Shown: piece by piece, positions 49,121 to 59,410 of the stretch
Layout: each line of letters opens with the position of its first letter
Position numbering within the stretch: position 1 is the first letter of the stretch
Assembly (NCBI GenBank): GCA_025200525.1
Contig: CM045763.1
Location: forward strand, 157,238,246-157,302,245
DNA length: 64,000 bases
Origin: Camellia lanceoleosa
Lineage: Eukaryota; Streptophyta; Magnoliopsida; Ericales; Theaceae
Reading direction: 5' to 3'
The notes under the pieces: model-generated
The model's input: the letters and a program-made list of their open reading frames with translations, nothing else
Told to the model about the DNA's origin: nothing
Databases searched by the model: none
Position numbers and translations under genes: made by a program

Positions 49121-50017
49121 AACGGGAAATAACAAAATGGTTCAAAAAGTAAAACTAATATAAAATCTACAAAGCAAAAAAAAAAAAAAAAAAGGGAAAA
49201 ATTACCATGTGCAAAGCACGTGGACTTCCACTAGTATATATAAAAGAAGATTAATACTTTCAATTGAATATTAACAATAAGAATTGGATATATACAATCG
49301 TAAATAAGGACTAAAAGAACTAATTAACCCAGAATAATTGGAGGCATTCAAACTTTCAAACAAAAAATAAAAAATGAAAAGGGATTTATTTATCTTCTTA
49401 CGTAGCACGACCACAAGCCGCACAAAGATGACAATCATATACCAAACTCTAGGGTTGAAATTCTGGCATCGCACAAAGACGTGTTTGTTAATTTTAGACC
49501 CTAATGCTCTTACAACAGATTTCACAATGTAATTAATGAAAACTTGCTTCGCAAAACTAGCTTGCGCTTCCAAGTTGAAGGGAGAGAATACTCTGACCTA
49601 TATATAGACAAATTACTAGAATTTGTTGAAGGAGGAGAATACACTGGCCTATATATAGATGAATTACTACTTTATTTCTATTTTCCCATTTGATTTTGTT
49701 TTTCTAGTGTGATTCCAATGTTACTATTTTGCCATTTAATTATGTTTTTCCAGTGGCCAATATATAGAAGAATTAGTAGAAGTTGTTGAAGGGAGAAAGT
49801 ACACTGGCCTATATATATAGATGAATTACTACTTTCCGATTTGATGTTGTTTTTCCAGTGTTACTACTTTCCCGTTTACTACTTTCCCATTTGATTTTTC
49901 TTTTCTTTTTTTCCAATTGATTTTGTTTTTTTCAGTGTTATTACTTTCAAAGTGTTACTACTTTCCCGTTTACTACTTTCTTACTTTCCCATTTGATTTT
50001 GTTTTTCCAGTGTTACA
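49121..50017 (+). repeat. Array unit 13, last, truncated by the Tat element
   Basis: The hairpin (left arm CCATGTG) is at 49205-49223 with CTAGT at 49231-49235. Minisatellite runs from about 49668 to 50017, where CCAGTGTTAC switches to retrotransposon gag sequence without any LTR. Confidence 0.85.
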
Positions 50018-50039
50018 ACAATAGCACCCGCAGTCGACT

Positions 50040-51200
50040 ACGGCCTTTGTATCCTATGTACCTCCCATAGGTATCCCAGTACCCGGAGCCACTTCTCATA
50101 CTGCCAATGTCCAAGAAAATCATGGAATCCAACAGAGCCAGTTCCTGCACAAGCCTCCAAAGCGCCTGTTTATCAGACTAAGGCTCCATTTGAGTTTGAG
50201 GTTGACTCGACTGCGCTTGAGGTCAATAAAACTAGAGAAATTGTTCAAGAGCACACAAGGGGTGAACTCTATGCCGGGCATAGATGACGGGTGTACCGAT
50301 TCTGCAGTGACATTGCCAAATCGGTTCAAAATTTTTCACATTGATCGTCTCGACGGTTTCGAAGATCCCATGGTTCATCTACGGCTATTTTCAGACATCT
50401 TGTGGCTAATGGGCTTGACTAGATTACAAAAGTTGTCTCTCTTTCGCCGTACCATGTCGGGTATAGCGGCCATATAGTATGCGAAGTTGGGAGACTCTGT
50501 CAAGCAGAATTGGGAGGAGACGACCGAGGCCTTCATTGTACAATATTCATACAATACACAGATTGAGGTCACAACTCGTGATCTCGAAGCAACACGCCAA
50601 GAGCCGACGGAGGGCTTCTCCAAATCTATGACAAGGTGGAGAGCTAAAGCCTTGATGATGACTATGAGGCCTTCTGAGAAGGATCAAATTAGGATGGTTG
50701 TACAGAATTTGCACGGCAAGTTACTGCAAAAGATGATTGTCCTACCTCTGTTTACATTTATAGAACTCCATGAAATGGGGGTGCAAATCGAAGACGCCAT
50801 GAAGTAGGAGCTGATTACAAATGAGAAGAAGCTGGCAAAGAAGCCGTTTGTCCGCAGTTCCAATGCTGCTAGTGGTAGCACAGTTGCAAGGCTGTCAGAT
50901 GTAAGCATTGTCACCACAACCAAGACTGCCGACCCCTTTGCCAATACAAGCTCACCAACACCGTCCAACCCTGTCCGATTCCATAGGACTTTTAACCAGC
51001 TGTACATGACCCTATTTGAAGCCTTGAAGGTACGAGTCAAAAAAGGGTGCCTCAAACCATTAGAACCCCACCCACTGCCAGATCCTCTACAAGCCAAACA
51101 CGACCCCGCAAAATATTGTGCGTTTCACCAATAGCATGGTCATGATACCAACCAGTGCTTTTGATTGCATCATGAGATTCAGGATCTCATTGACAACAAG
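50040..51200 (+). pseudogene. gag: gag of the Tat element
   Basis: The frame from 50190 reads into the conserved gag core LPNRFKIFHIDRLDGFEDPM, then HLRLFSDILW. It is stopped by TAG at 50475, resumes in YAKLGDSVKQNWEETTEAF, FSKSMTRWRAKALMM and QNLHGKLLQKMI, and is stopped again at 50805. It then continues through FNQLYMTLFEALK to a zinc-finger-like YCAFHQ..GHDTNQCF..LHHEIQDLI with stops inside (about 51114-51190). The C/H pattern matches the single degenerate knuckle usual for Tat gag. The upstream sequence (50040-50190) is Pro/Gln-rich gag linker in another frame. Confidence 0.82.
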
Positions 51201-51644
51201 GTGATTGTACCACCTCAAAAACCTAATGTAACCACAAATCCACTCTTAGTCCACAATCAAGTCACCCCAGCTCAAAATCTCAACCTGATCCATACACTGG
51301 CTACTCCTTACGACACCAGCGTATATATTACCCTCTGTCACCTACCAAAATTGACGTTGTTCATTATGGAAAGCACAGATTTGCGCATGATGGAAACGTT
51401 CAACCCTCAACCCAAGCCTATAGTGATGCTTACAATGGAAGAGAAGTCTATCTGGGAGGAAGGTACTAGTCCATTGCCAGAGGGTTCTGGGGACTTAACT
51501 AATGGGGTTTATGACCCAAGCTGCTACATCATGCCAACTGATCAAATCAAGCCCGAATTGGTGTTGCTAGCCTCGGTAGACATCAATGTGGCCAGGGAAG
51601 ATGGCCCGAGCCAGGGGTTAGATGATCTAGCAGAACTCGAGTAG
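51165..51644 (+). pseudogene. gag-protease linker of the Tat element, first part
   Basis: The 159-codon frame begins in the gag finger tail (MHHEIQDLIDNKVIVPPQ) and continues as a Pro- and acid-rich linker without recognised domains. The position and composition fit the long spacer seen between gag and protease in Tat elements. It is closed by TAG at 51642. Confidence 0.65.
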
Positions 51645-51710
51645 GACTTAGACAATCTGTAATTCTTTGACAAGCAAGATCAGGGGGATATGCAGATTGG
51701 CTAGTTCAAC

Positions 51711-52363
51711 TTGAACGGATCAACTGAAAACTCTGGATGGCTAAGTGATGAGCCAAATAAGGAGGAAGAAGTTGGAATGGAACCAGAAGAAAAGGAAGCA
51801 GAGATCGCTGTAGCGATCGGAAGGGCTGATGAGAAAGGAAAGCTGTCGGAGAACACTGGCATGGAAAATTCAGCTCAGGAATTGGGCACTGTGACTACTG
51901 TGGATACGGAACAAGAAGCTGCACTGGAGCAGTTTGAACTAGAAAGGGTTGGAGACAAACAGGAAGCTATAATGGCCCAACACCCTGTGGGGGATGCCTA
52001 TGATGTGAATGTGATACGAGCAGAGCCAGACAACTGTTTGTCGGCTCCTGAGGGTGAATGGTGTGGGTCGATGATGATCTGCATTTGGCCCACACCGATG
52101 AAGACTGGGGCCAGTGCCTTCAGGACAACACGTGGTGTGCGAAAGAAATTGACCATCTGACAAGAAGTGGGCGGTATTTTAAGCCGCCACACCTGGATCA
52201 GGCAGAAGCATTTGGAAAAGAAAGAGAGGTCGAGAAACAAAAAGAGAAACAACTGAAAGAAGAGGTAGTGTTTAAACAGCTTAAGAAAATCCAAGATGAC
52301 ATCTCCATCTGGGGTCTTCTCATGGCCTCCCGGGTACACAACAGGAAGTATTGTCGGCAATAA
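51711..52363 (+). pseudogene. gag-protease linker of the Tat element, second part
   Basis: An acidic, Glu-rich frame (51711-52160, e.g. EEEVGMEPEEKEAEIAV) is followed after a frame change by 52058-52363. The latter has LTRSGRYFKPPHL and a Lys/Glu-rich coil leading to KQLKKIQDDISIWGLLMAS, the conserved stretch that precedes protease in this family. A frame change near 52345 leads into protease. Confidence 0.72.
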
Positions 52364-52900
52364 ACAAGGCTAAATTGTCCATTGACACCACGCCCGAGCA
52401 GCTAGTGGGATTGGACTTTCCAAGTGGCGCCAGACCAACTCTTACTTTCTCTGACAAAGAACTACTGCCGAAAGGCTCAGCTCACAACAAATCCTTGTAC
52501 ATATCTATGGAATGTAGGGAGAAATGGGGGCCAGTAGTGTTGGTAGATACTGGTTCGGCCATCAATGTCTGTCTTTCTCGCATCGCCTATTCAATTGGCC
52601 TTAAACCAACAGACTTTGTTCCCACATCCCAAGTAATTCAGGCATATGATAATACGAGCAGAGAAGTCATGGGCACGGTGTAAATCAAAGTCCAGGTGGG
52701 CCCAGTTGAGCGAGAGGTTGAGTTCTATGTTTTGGATGTGCCGGCCACCTTCAATTTGCTGTTAGGGAGGCCCTGGTTGCATCATGTGAAAGTTGTCTCC
52801 TCCATTCTCCATCAGATGTAAAAGTACCTTCATGGGGGAGGAGGGGCAATTGTTTTTGGGAATTTATCTATCCGTCTGCCACCAGAGGTAACTACATGAG
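52351..52900 (+). pseudogene. Protease of the Tat element
   Basis: The frame 52351-52683 reads IDTTPEQLVGLDFPSGARPT, then YISMECREKWGPVVLVDTGSA with the catalytic DTGSA and AYSIGLKPTDFVPTSQVI. A TAA at 52681 (codon after GTV) interrupts. The flap region continues as VQVGPVEREVEFYVLDVPAT and LLLGRPWLHHVKVVSS, with a second TAA near 52820. It would release the mature Gag and Pol proteins. Confidence 0.85.
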
Positions 52901-53990
52901 TGCTGGAGATCAACCATGGGGACGAAGATGTGTTCCTTTCCGGATTTACTTTTGTTAAGGCCTGAGTTGTGCAAACTATACTAGCTGCAAACGAAGGCAT
53001 GTATGTCAGCGCCCAGTTTATCTATTTTATGAACAAACTGTGGCATGTTCTAGGAATGGGACTCGAAAGAAGTGGTTGAAAAGGTGTTGCTACACTAATA
53101 GATGTGTCGCACAACCTACATGCCTTTGGTCTAGGCTATGTGCCCACTAAAGAGGACTGGATCAAGAAGGGAGAAGAGATGAAAGGCAAAGCCAAGGCCA
53201 AGCAAGTTGAGAAGCACTATGAGCTCATTTATAGACCAATTCAGGGGACACTGAATGGTTGCTTTGTTTGGGAGGGAGAAGATTTCCGTTTTTATGATTT
53301 TCTTAAGCCTTGGGTGAATTCCACGAAGCAACGTGTCCTTGGGTTCGAAATCTTCTTTAATCTATAGCTGCAGAATAGTGATGATGAGGAAAGGGTTGAG
53401 CCAAGCATTAAAGCTAAACAGAGCATGGAAATTGACTCAAATGGCAGCGAACTTGGAGTAGGGGCAACACTGCTAGTCTCCTAACAAATTCTCCGGCCAA
53501 CTTAGAGAACTTGGGGGATAACCTTACCATCTCCATAATCAAGGAAAAACCAGGTGTGAACCCAACTAGCGGCATTTTGGATGCATCAAGGGCACCATCT
53601 TTTACCTGGCAGCTGGAGGAAGGCTATTTGTCCAGTTCTGAATCGGGTGATGAGCTAGAATCCGATTCCATTCGGTCTATAGGGTCGAGATCATATTCAA
53701 GTTCTTCTGAGTCTGAGTCTGGTATTTCTGGGGGTGGTAACCTGGATACCATAGTCATGTCTAGGTCTTCATTCAGCTATTCTTTTGAGTCTGTAACCGA
53801 AGATCTGGACCTTTTGAATGAAAACTTTGCAGACTTTGTGTACTTCTCTGTGCCGTTGGTTTATTGTATTGACCAATATTTTCATAATTTTAATGAAAAC
53901 AAAGGAAAAGAAAATCCCCTAGCTTTGAAAGACTTGATTAATCGGGAGGAGAAGAGGTTTGTTAAACCCCATGCTGATGAAATCATTGCC
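52901..53990 (+). pseudogene. Protease-RT spacer of the Tat element
   Basis: The frame 53104-53367 reads VSHNLHAFGLGYVPTKEDWI, then KKGEEMKGKAKAK and PIQGTLNGCFVWEGEDF. This is a spacer segment that occurs in Tat elements but has no known activity. The frame 53511-54110 adds a Ser/Glu-rich stretch (YSSSSESESGISGGG) and then NVGTEKDPCLVQIDVVF, which leads into RT. These are reading-frame pieces of one interrupted polyprotein, not separate genes. Confidence 0.68.
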
Positions 53991-54900
53991 ATTAATGTGG
54001 GTACTGAGAAGGATCCGTGCCTGGTCCAGATTGATGTTGTCTTCGGAGGAGCGCGAGTATTTAATCGCTTTGTTAAAAGATTTCAAAGATGTTTTCTTGT
54101 GGTCCTATGAAGACATGCTTGGAATCGATCTTGAGATTATACAGCATCGGATCCCTCTTGACCCCGAGGTCCGACCTATCAAGCAGAAGTTGCGTAGAAT
54201 CTGTCTGGAATGGGCACTGAAAATCAAGAAAGGGATCACCAAGCAGATCGAGGAAGGTTTCTTGTTAGTATCTGAGTATCCGATTTGGTTGGCTAACATT
54301 ATCCCAGTGCCGAAAAAGGATGGTAGAATCCGGGTGTGTGTAGACTTCTAGGACTTGAACAGAGCCAGTTCGAAGGATGACTTTCCTCTGCCGCACATTG
54401 ATGAGTTAGTGGACTTCACTGTGGGCCATGCATTACTATAATTTATGGACGGATTTTCCAAGTACAATCAGATTCTGATGGCGCCTGAGGATAGAGAGAA
54501 GACCGCATTCACTACACCGTGGGGTACCTACTACTACCCCGTTATGCCGTTTGGTTTGAAAAATGCTGGAGCTACCTATCAGAGGGCAGCGACCACCATT
54601 CTGCTTGACATGATCTACAAAGAGGTCAAGGTGTATGTGGACGACATAATTGTCAAGTGCAAAGAACGAGAGGGCCATTACACCGCCTTAAAGAAATTCT
54701 TTCAACAGATCAGGGAACATAGATTGAGGTTAAACTTGCAGAAATGCACCTTCGGTGTAACGGCAGGAAAAATATTGGGTTTCTGATCACACAGAGCGGT
54801 ATTTAAGTAGATCCTTCCAAAATCAAGGCCATCCTAGAAATGCCACCACCGAGGACTGAAAAGGAGGTGTGAGCCTTTCTAGGTAAAGTGCAATTCATAA
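53991..54900 (+). pseudogene. Reverse transcriptase of the Tat element
   Basis: The frame 53959-54351 has FKDVFLWSYEDMLGIDLEII, then EVRPIKQKLRRI and IIPVPKKDGRIRVCVDF, closed by TAG (54349) where YRDLN is expected. The frame 54445-54786 has FMDGFSKYNQI with the first catalytic Asp, the MPFGLKNAGATYQRA motif and the catalytic YVDDIIVKC at 54634-54660, with both Asp present. TGA at 54784 ends it. The active-site residues remain, but at least four stops block the frame. Confidence 0.88.
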
Positions 54901-55450
54901 GACAGTTTATTTCTAAATTAACCTTGACCTGTGAACCACTGTTTGGTCTTCTGAAGAAAGGAAAGAAATTCCGATGGGATGATCGATGTCAATTCACCTT
55001 TGAGCAGCTAAAGTAGTATCTCCAGAATCCGCTTGTGTTGTCATTGCTAGAGCTGGGGAAGCCTTTGATTCTGTACTTGTCAGTAACAGATACGACCATG
55101 GGATGCATGCTCACTCAGGAATATGAAGATAGGGTGGAGAAAGCCATCTACTACTTGAGTAAGAAAATGCTGGATTCCAGGACCCGCTATACTCCTTTGG
55201 AGAAAGCTTGCCTAGCCTTGGTATGGGCTACCTAGAAGTTGAGGCACTACTTGTTAGCTCACTCTGTAATCCTGGTTTCAAGATTAGATCCCATAAAATA
55301 TCTCTTTGAGAAACCGGTGCTTATGGGTAGGCTAGCTCGTTTGTTGCTTCTCCTCTCTGAATTTGATCTCAAGTATGTCACCCGTAAGTTAGTCAAGGGA
55401 AGAGCTGTAGTGGACTTCTTGGCAGACCACCCGGTAGAAGGAGATGAGGC
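54901..55450 (+). pseudogene. RNase H of the Tat element
   Basis: The frame 55035-55235 reads PLILYLSVTDTTMGCMLTQE, then EKAIYYLSKKM and RYTPLEKACLALVWAT, and is closed by TAG. It resumes at 55239 with LRHYLLAHSVILVSRLDPIK and ends in RKLVKGRAVVDFLADHPV. The YLSVTDTTMG segment corresponds to the first active-site strand, but the usual catalytic Asp position is already Ser/Thr-rich, as in other Tat elements, whose first RNase H is often degenerate. Confidence 0.8.
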
Positions 55451-55489
55451 AGTAAAATACTTGTTCCCAGATGAAGAAATTCTACAAGT

Positions 55490-55925
55490 TGAAGAGGAAA
55501 CTTGGACGATGTACTTTAACAGAGCATCCAATCAGTACGGTTATGGGATTGGTGTATTGCTGACAGCACCCGACGACTCCCATATACCTTTAGCCTTCAA
55601 ACTCCGGTTCAAGGTGTCCAACAACGATCCAGAATATGAAGTGTGTATTGCTAGTTTTGAAGCCGTCCTGGAACTAGGGGCAATGAGATTGGATGTCATC
55701 GGGGACTTGAACTTAGTTGTTTCTTAAGCAGATCGGGACTGGAAAGTCAAAGAAGAGAAGATGAAAGTTTACCATCAGACCTTGGATGTTTTGATTCCCC
55801 GGTTTGAAAAAATGACATGCAGGCATCTATTAAGAGAGAACAACAGGTTCACTGACGCTTTAGCAACTCTATCTTCCATGGTAGACATCTCACTTGGAGT
55901 CCGGATGTGCCCAATTATCATCGAG
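55490..55925 (+). pseudogene. Second (archaeal-like) RNase H domain of the Tat element
   Basis: It reads WTMYFNRASNQYGYGIGVLL, then LRFKVSNNDPEYEVCIASFE and LGAMRLDVIGDLNLVVS. After a TAA at 55725 it continues ADRDWKVKEEKMKVYHQTLD and DALATLSSMVDI. The pattern M-Y-F-D-G-A, N-x-x-E-Y-E, G-D-S is that of the extra RNase H typical of Tat elements. Here the first catalytic Asp is Asn (FNRA), while the Glu of PEYE and the Asp of GDL remain. The domain is thus probably inactive even apart from the stop. Confidence 0.8.
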
Positions 55926-56059
55926 TAGAAATACACGTCGACTTATGAAACTATTGCTGCAATAGATGAAGTGCAAGACAAAAACCCTTGGTACTATGAT
56001 ATTTGGAACTTCCTGGAAAAGGAGGCATATCCACCAGGGGCAAATGCCAAGGAGAAATG

Positions 56060-57233
56060 GGGAATACGGTGAATAGCCGTCCAATTTATCATCTGTGAGG
56101 GTAAGTTGTATAAAAGAGGTCATTTAGGAATGCATAAGTTCTGTGTGGAAGAAGAAGAATCGAAGTGCCTTATGGATGCTATCCACGGCGAAGAATGTGG
56201 GGCGCATATGAATGGTGTGATGCTAGCTCCAAAGATTCTCAGGCAAGGTTACTACTGGTCCACCATGGAGGAGGATTGTATTGGTTTTGTGCGGCAATAC
56301 CACAAATGTCAAATTCATGCCAATTGCATGAATATTCTGCCATCAAAGTTGTACAACATGACTTTGCCATGGCTGTTTTCAGTCTGGAAAATCGATGTTA
56401 TCGGTGCAGTCATGCCAAAAGGGTCGAATGGGCATGAATATATCGTGGTTGTGATTGATTATTTTACAAAGTGAGTGGAAGCTCAGTCTTATGCAGTGTT
56501 GAAGGCATCGCATGTTGCTAAATTCATCAAAAACAATATCATTTTTTGGTACGGAGTCCCGAATGAAATCATATTAGATAACTGCACCGACTTCATGAAA
56601 GAGGTAATAGATTTGTTGGAGAAATACAATGTGGCTTTTCATAAGTCATCTACATACAGGCCGCAAACCAATGGAGCTTTTGAAGCCACCAATAAGAACA
56701 TCAAGAACATCTTGTAGAAGATGGTTGAGACCTATAAGGAGTGGCCAGATAAATTGCTATTCGCACTCTAGGGCTACAGAACCTCAATCCGAACATCTAT
56801 AGGAGCAACCCTTTATTCTCTCGTTTACGAGATGGAAGCTGTTCTGCCAATTGAAATAGAAGTCCCGTTGTTGTGAGTAATGGCTGACTGTCAGATAGTA
56901 GAGGTAGATTGGCAACAGAGTAGATTTAAGGAGTTGATGTTGTTTGATAAGAGAAGGCTGAATGCATTGTATCATGTTCAGGGCTAGTAGCGCAGATTTG
57001 CTAGGGCTTTTAACAAGAAAGTTAAGTCCCAGAATCTCAAGGAGGCAGATATGGTGCTGAAAGATAACTGAGCTCCAATCCATGACCCTAGGGGCAAGTT
57101 TAGACCCAATTGGGCTGGTCCTTATATCATCAAAGCTATCTGGTCAGGAGGAGCGGTTATTCTCATGGACCTAGATGGCCTGGAATTTTCATAACTAATC
57201 AACATGGACAAGTTGAAGAAATACTATCCCTAA
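56060..57233 (+). pseudogene. Integrase of the Tat element
   Basis: The frame 56106-56474 holds the zinc-binding domain (HGEECGAHMNG with the His pair; CIGFVRQYHKCQIH with the second part, one Cys changed to Tyr). The core follows: VWKIDVIGAVMPKGSNGHEY with the first Asp, closed by TGA at 56472. The frame 56475-56717 has ILDNCTDFMKEVIDLLEKYN with the second Asp and YRPQTNGAFEATNKNIKNIL with the Glu, closed by TAG. The C-terminal part continues with several more stops through NLKEADMVL and RPNWAGPYIIKAIW to KLKKYYP and TAA near 57231. The catalytic triad is intact; the frame is not. Confidence 0.85.
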
Positions 57234-57899
57234 GAGGCTTGCTAGGCCAAAAACCTAAAAGGGCAACCTAGGCAAAAGTTAGAGCATGAAAAATTAGAAA
57301 TAAAGAAAAACTGAGTTCGCAGGGTTGAAAACCCTAAAGGGCAACTTTGGCAAAAGTTAGAGCACAAAAAGAGAGAGTTAATACTCGAGCGAACATGAAC
57401 TGAACTACATAAGGCCTAATTTCCATCTTTGCAATACGTAGGCAACTTCATCTTGAAGCTGGGTTGTGATCATCTCTAACTCAACTATCCTGTTCGTTCT
57501 TCTCATTGGGTCATCTTTGTCCATTATCTGAGAGTTCGGTTGTGATCTACATTCTAGGAAGCAGAGCTGGTTACAATACAGAGCAGTAATGTATTCAATT
57601 AGGGGCGGTTATGATCTTTTGATTCGTCGTTGTACATCTTGAGGATTGATTCCATGCATGTCAGGTGGTCGTCACCTTTGAAAATAGTTTTGGAAAGTTT
57701 TAATAAAAGTTGATTTTGTTCAAAATTTTACCTTTTTCAACTTAGACCATTTTTGGACCAAAAGGGAAATTTTTGTTTTTTTAGTGCTCACCACCTTAAT
57801 TCCATTGATTTCAACATAAAGTTCTCTAACTCTCTGATACAAATCAAAGTTGCTTTTACATCATAAAACTTGAAAAGAAAGGTCAAAGCAATAAACTAG
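57234..57899 (+). other. Non-coding region after Tat pol
   Basis: No gene is seen. Two imperfect copies of AGGCAAAAGTTAGAGCA lie at about 57269-57286 and 57347-57364, each after an AAAGGGCAAC box. CAATACGTAGGCAAC at 57439-57453 resembles sequence often found in the 3' untranslated part of Tat elements. A polypurine tract or LTR start could not be fixed. Confidence 0.55.
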
Positions 57900-59190
57900 G
57901 GGCATAGGTGAGTCAGGTGCTCCTGCGTCCTCCGCTCGTGCTTGCGGAAGCTTCTGAAGCCAAAGTGGGCCCAGTTTGTGCCTCATCCTCTAGCCCAACA
58001 AAGCACTCGCCAGAAAGGGCATAATTGAAATAGGGACTGGGAGCAGAAGCTCTCTCATCCCCCAGGTAGTGAGGTACCTAGCCAAATGTGAAGCACGAAT
58101 CGGGAATGAAGCCGAGTATTCTACCCTTCCTCTGGGCAAGTTTGATCATGCTCGAATTGGCATCTGAATCGAAAAGAAAAGTAGAACACGCAGTGCGTGA
58201 GGCCAATCGATTGTAGGCCAGGCTGCCGTGTCATGCTATAACTCATCTCAGTCAGGTGAAGCCAGGGGCAACACCAAACTATGTCAGTCGTAGAGCTGTT
58301 GTATATCCAGTTGCACCACCATCCCTCATTGGGAAAATCCACCAGTTGCTGGCAGAAGAAATAAGCTCAAGCTAAATACTCGGGGCAAGAGTCGACCACC
58401 TTCAGCCTATCCATGAGCGATACCTAGGAAGGGATGAAAAATAAGAGAGATTAAAGAATAGAGAGATGTATGTGGAGATAAAAGTAAAAAAAGGGCTTTG
58501 AGAGAAAAATAGAGCTTGAGTGCTAAGTGATGTGAGAAATATATATGAGAAAGGGTAGGAAACAATACCTGAAGAAGTAGTGGACTCCCCACAAACCTGG
58601 TGGTTTCTCACCAATGAAAAGCATCTAAGCTTATCAGGGTCTCGGCCAGTGCCATACCGATACAACTCTTACCTTCTTTCAGACATTGGGCCACTTCGAT
58701 CAACCATATGCTGGTTTCGCCAAAACTAGGAGCAAGAAGAAAATGTGGAAGCATACATAAACAGAGGGCATGTTGTCTAAAACCTCGCCAGAGGAGGTTG
58801 CCCCTGTCACCGATGTCAAAAAATTGATGAATCAAGCTCGGTATGTCTAGCTCTCCGTCATGGGCCAAAGTTCAAGCTTCGTGCAAAGTGAGCCCACACA
58901 TTCGTCCCAAAGCTTGGGCATGGCCAAAACGGGGCCAAGGCATTATTTTCGCATCATGCTAGGTTTCGATCAATGCCCGAAATTCTTCAAGAGTCGGACA
59001 CATTTCTTGTGTTTCGAAGCAAAATACATGCGTAATTGGGTCCCAGCATCGGGCCGCGACATGGAGGAATGGAAAGCAAAGTGGAGTATGGCTCAACGAA
59101 AAAAGTGCATTTATGCTAAAACCCTAAAGATTTACCTCTTCTGTGCCGTCTAAAGTAGCTATCCAATCTGTGAGCTTTTCAGCAAGGAAT
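57900..59190 (-). pseudogene. DUF7745-like plant mobile domain gene (two exons, broken)
   Basis: On the minus strand the exon 58569 to about 59190 reads KLTDWIATLDG, then DPITHVFCFETQEMCPTLEE and FRALIE, then MAHDGELDIPSLIHQFFDIG and FLLAPSFGETSIW, then GKSCIGMALAETLISLDAFH and GSPLLLQ. This is the order of motifs in the DUF7745/plant mobile domain family, which occurs in plant genes and in transposons; its biochemical role is unknown. A GT-AG intron (58424-58568, 145 bp) joins LLLQ to VSLMDRLKVVD in frame. The second exon continues with FPNEGWWCNWIYNS to about 57900. Stops at several points (after FHW, after LIET, after PEYLA) show that it is not functional. Confidence 0.72.
58424..58568 (-). 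other. Intron of the DUF7745-like pseudogene
   Basis: Donor CAG|GTATTG and acceptor TCCTAG|GTATCG on the minus strand. Splicing here keeps the family motif SPLLLQV.LMDRL in frame, which supports the call. Confidence 0.7.
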
Positions 59191-59311
59191 ATTTCCATTT
59201 GTAGAAGAAACAGTAGCTAAAATGAGGTTTTGGGGAAGAAATCACGAATGAGAGCCTTTTGTAGAAGATAAAGCTGTGAGTGGAGGCCAGTTGTTAGCAA
59301 TCTGGGGATCC

Positions 59312-59410
59312 TCACATTTGTGGCCGGCAGGCCCCTAATTGTGGCCGACAACCTTTCCTTTGTGGCCGACAACTCCCTTTTTTGGCCTGCCGTCCACTTG
59401 TGTGCTGGGC
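59312..59410. promoter_or_regulatory. GTGGCCGGC motif cluster upstream of the DUF7745-like gene
   Basis: Four to five near-copies of TTGTGGCCGGCAACC-type sequence (TTTGTGGCCGGCAGGCC, TTGTGGCCGACAACC, TTTGTGGCCGACAACTCC, TTTGGCCTGCCGTCC) are spaced 25-30 bp apart. A matching cluster lies at 63042-63147. It sits about 120-220 bp before the first recognisable codon on the minus strand. Confidence 0.65.

Larger units (their letters stand above)
1..50017 (+). repeat. Tandem array of ~1.6-1.7 kb Helitron-ended units, interrupted by LTR elements
   Basis: The landmark CCGATTACACGCC recurs at 1, 1671, 2721, 4346, 5951, 7537, 9168, 10844 (variant), 12451 (variant), 25611 (variant), 46106 and 47814. 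Spacing is 1586-1708 bp once one internal deletion (unit 2, 1050 bp) and the LTR insertions are discounted. All units are head to tail. Each runs: AT-rich segment; hairpin plus CTAGT; A-run; a conserved block with a minus-strand reading frame; TATATATAG sub-repeats; T-rich minisatellite; AT-rich segment. The window starts exactly on the landmark, so the array probably continues to the left. It ends at 50017 against a Tat element. The many short reading frames in it are by-products of low-complexity sequence. Confidence 0.93.
50018..57233 (+). mobile_element. 5'-truncated Tat-lineage Ty3/gypsy element (element 4)
   Basis: There is no 5' LTR, PBS or start of gag; the array joins mid-gag sequence. 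The order gag, protease, RT, RNase H, second RNase H, integrase and the sequence style (MDGFSKYNQI, MPFGLKNAGATYQRA, STYRPQTNGA) mark the Tat (Ogre/Retand) branch of non-chromovirus gypsy elements. The extra RNase H-like domain between RNase H and integrase is a hallmark of that branch. All domains carry stops or frameshifts. No 3' LTR is recognised before the window end, so the antisense PMD genes and satellites up to 64000 may lie within the same element. Confidence 0.85.

Noticed and set aside
50684..51097. Minus-strand 137-codon frame
   Set aside because: It is the antisense shadow of Tat gag; the plus strand shows the conserved gag core.
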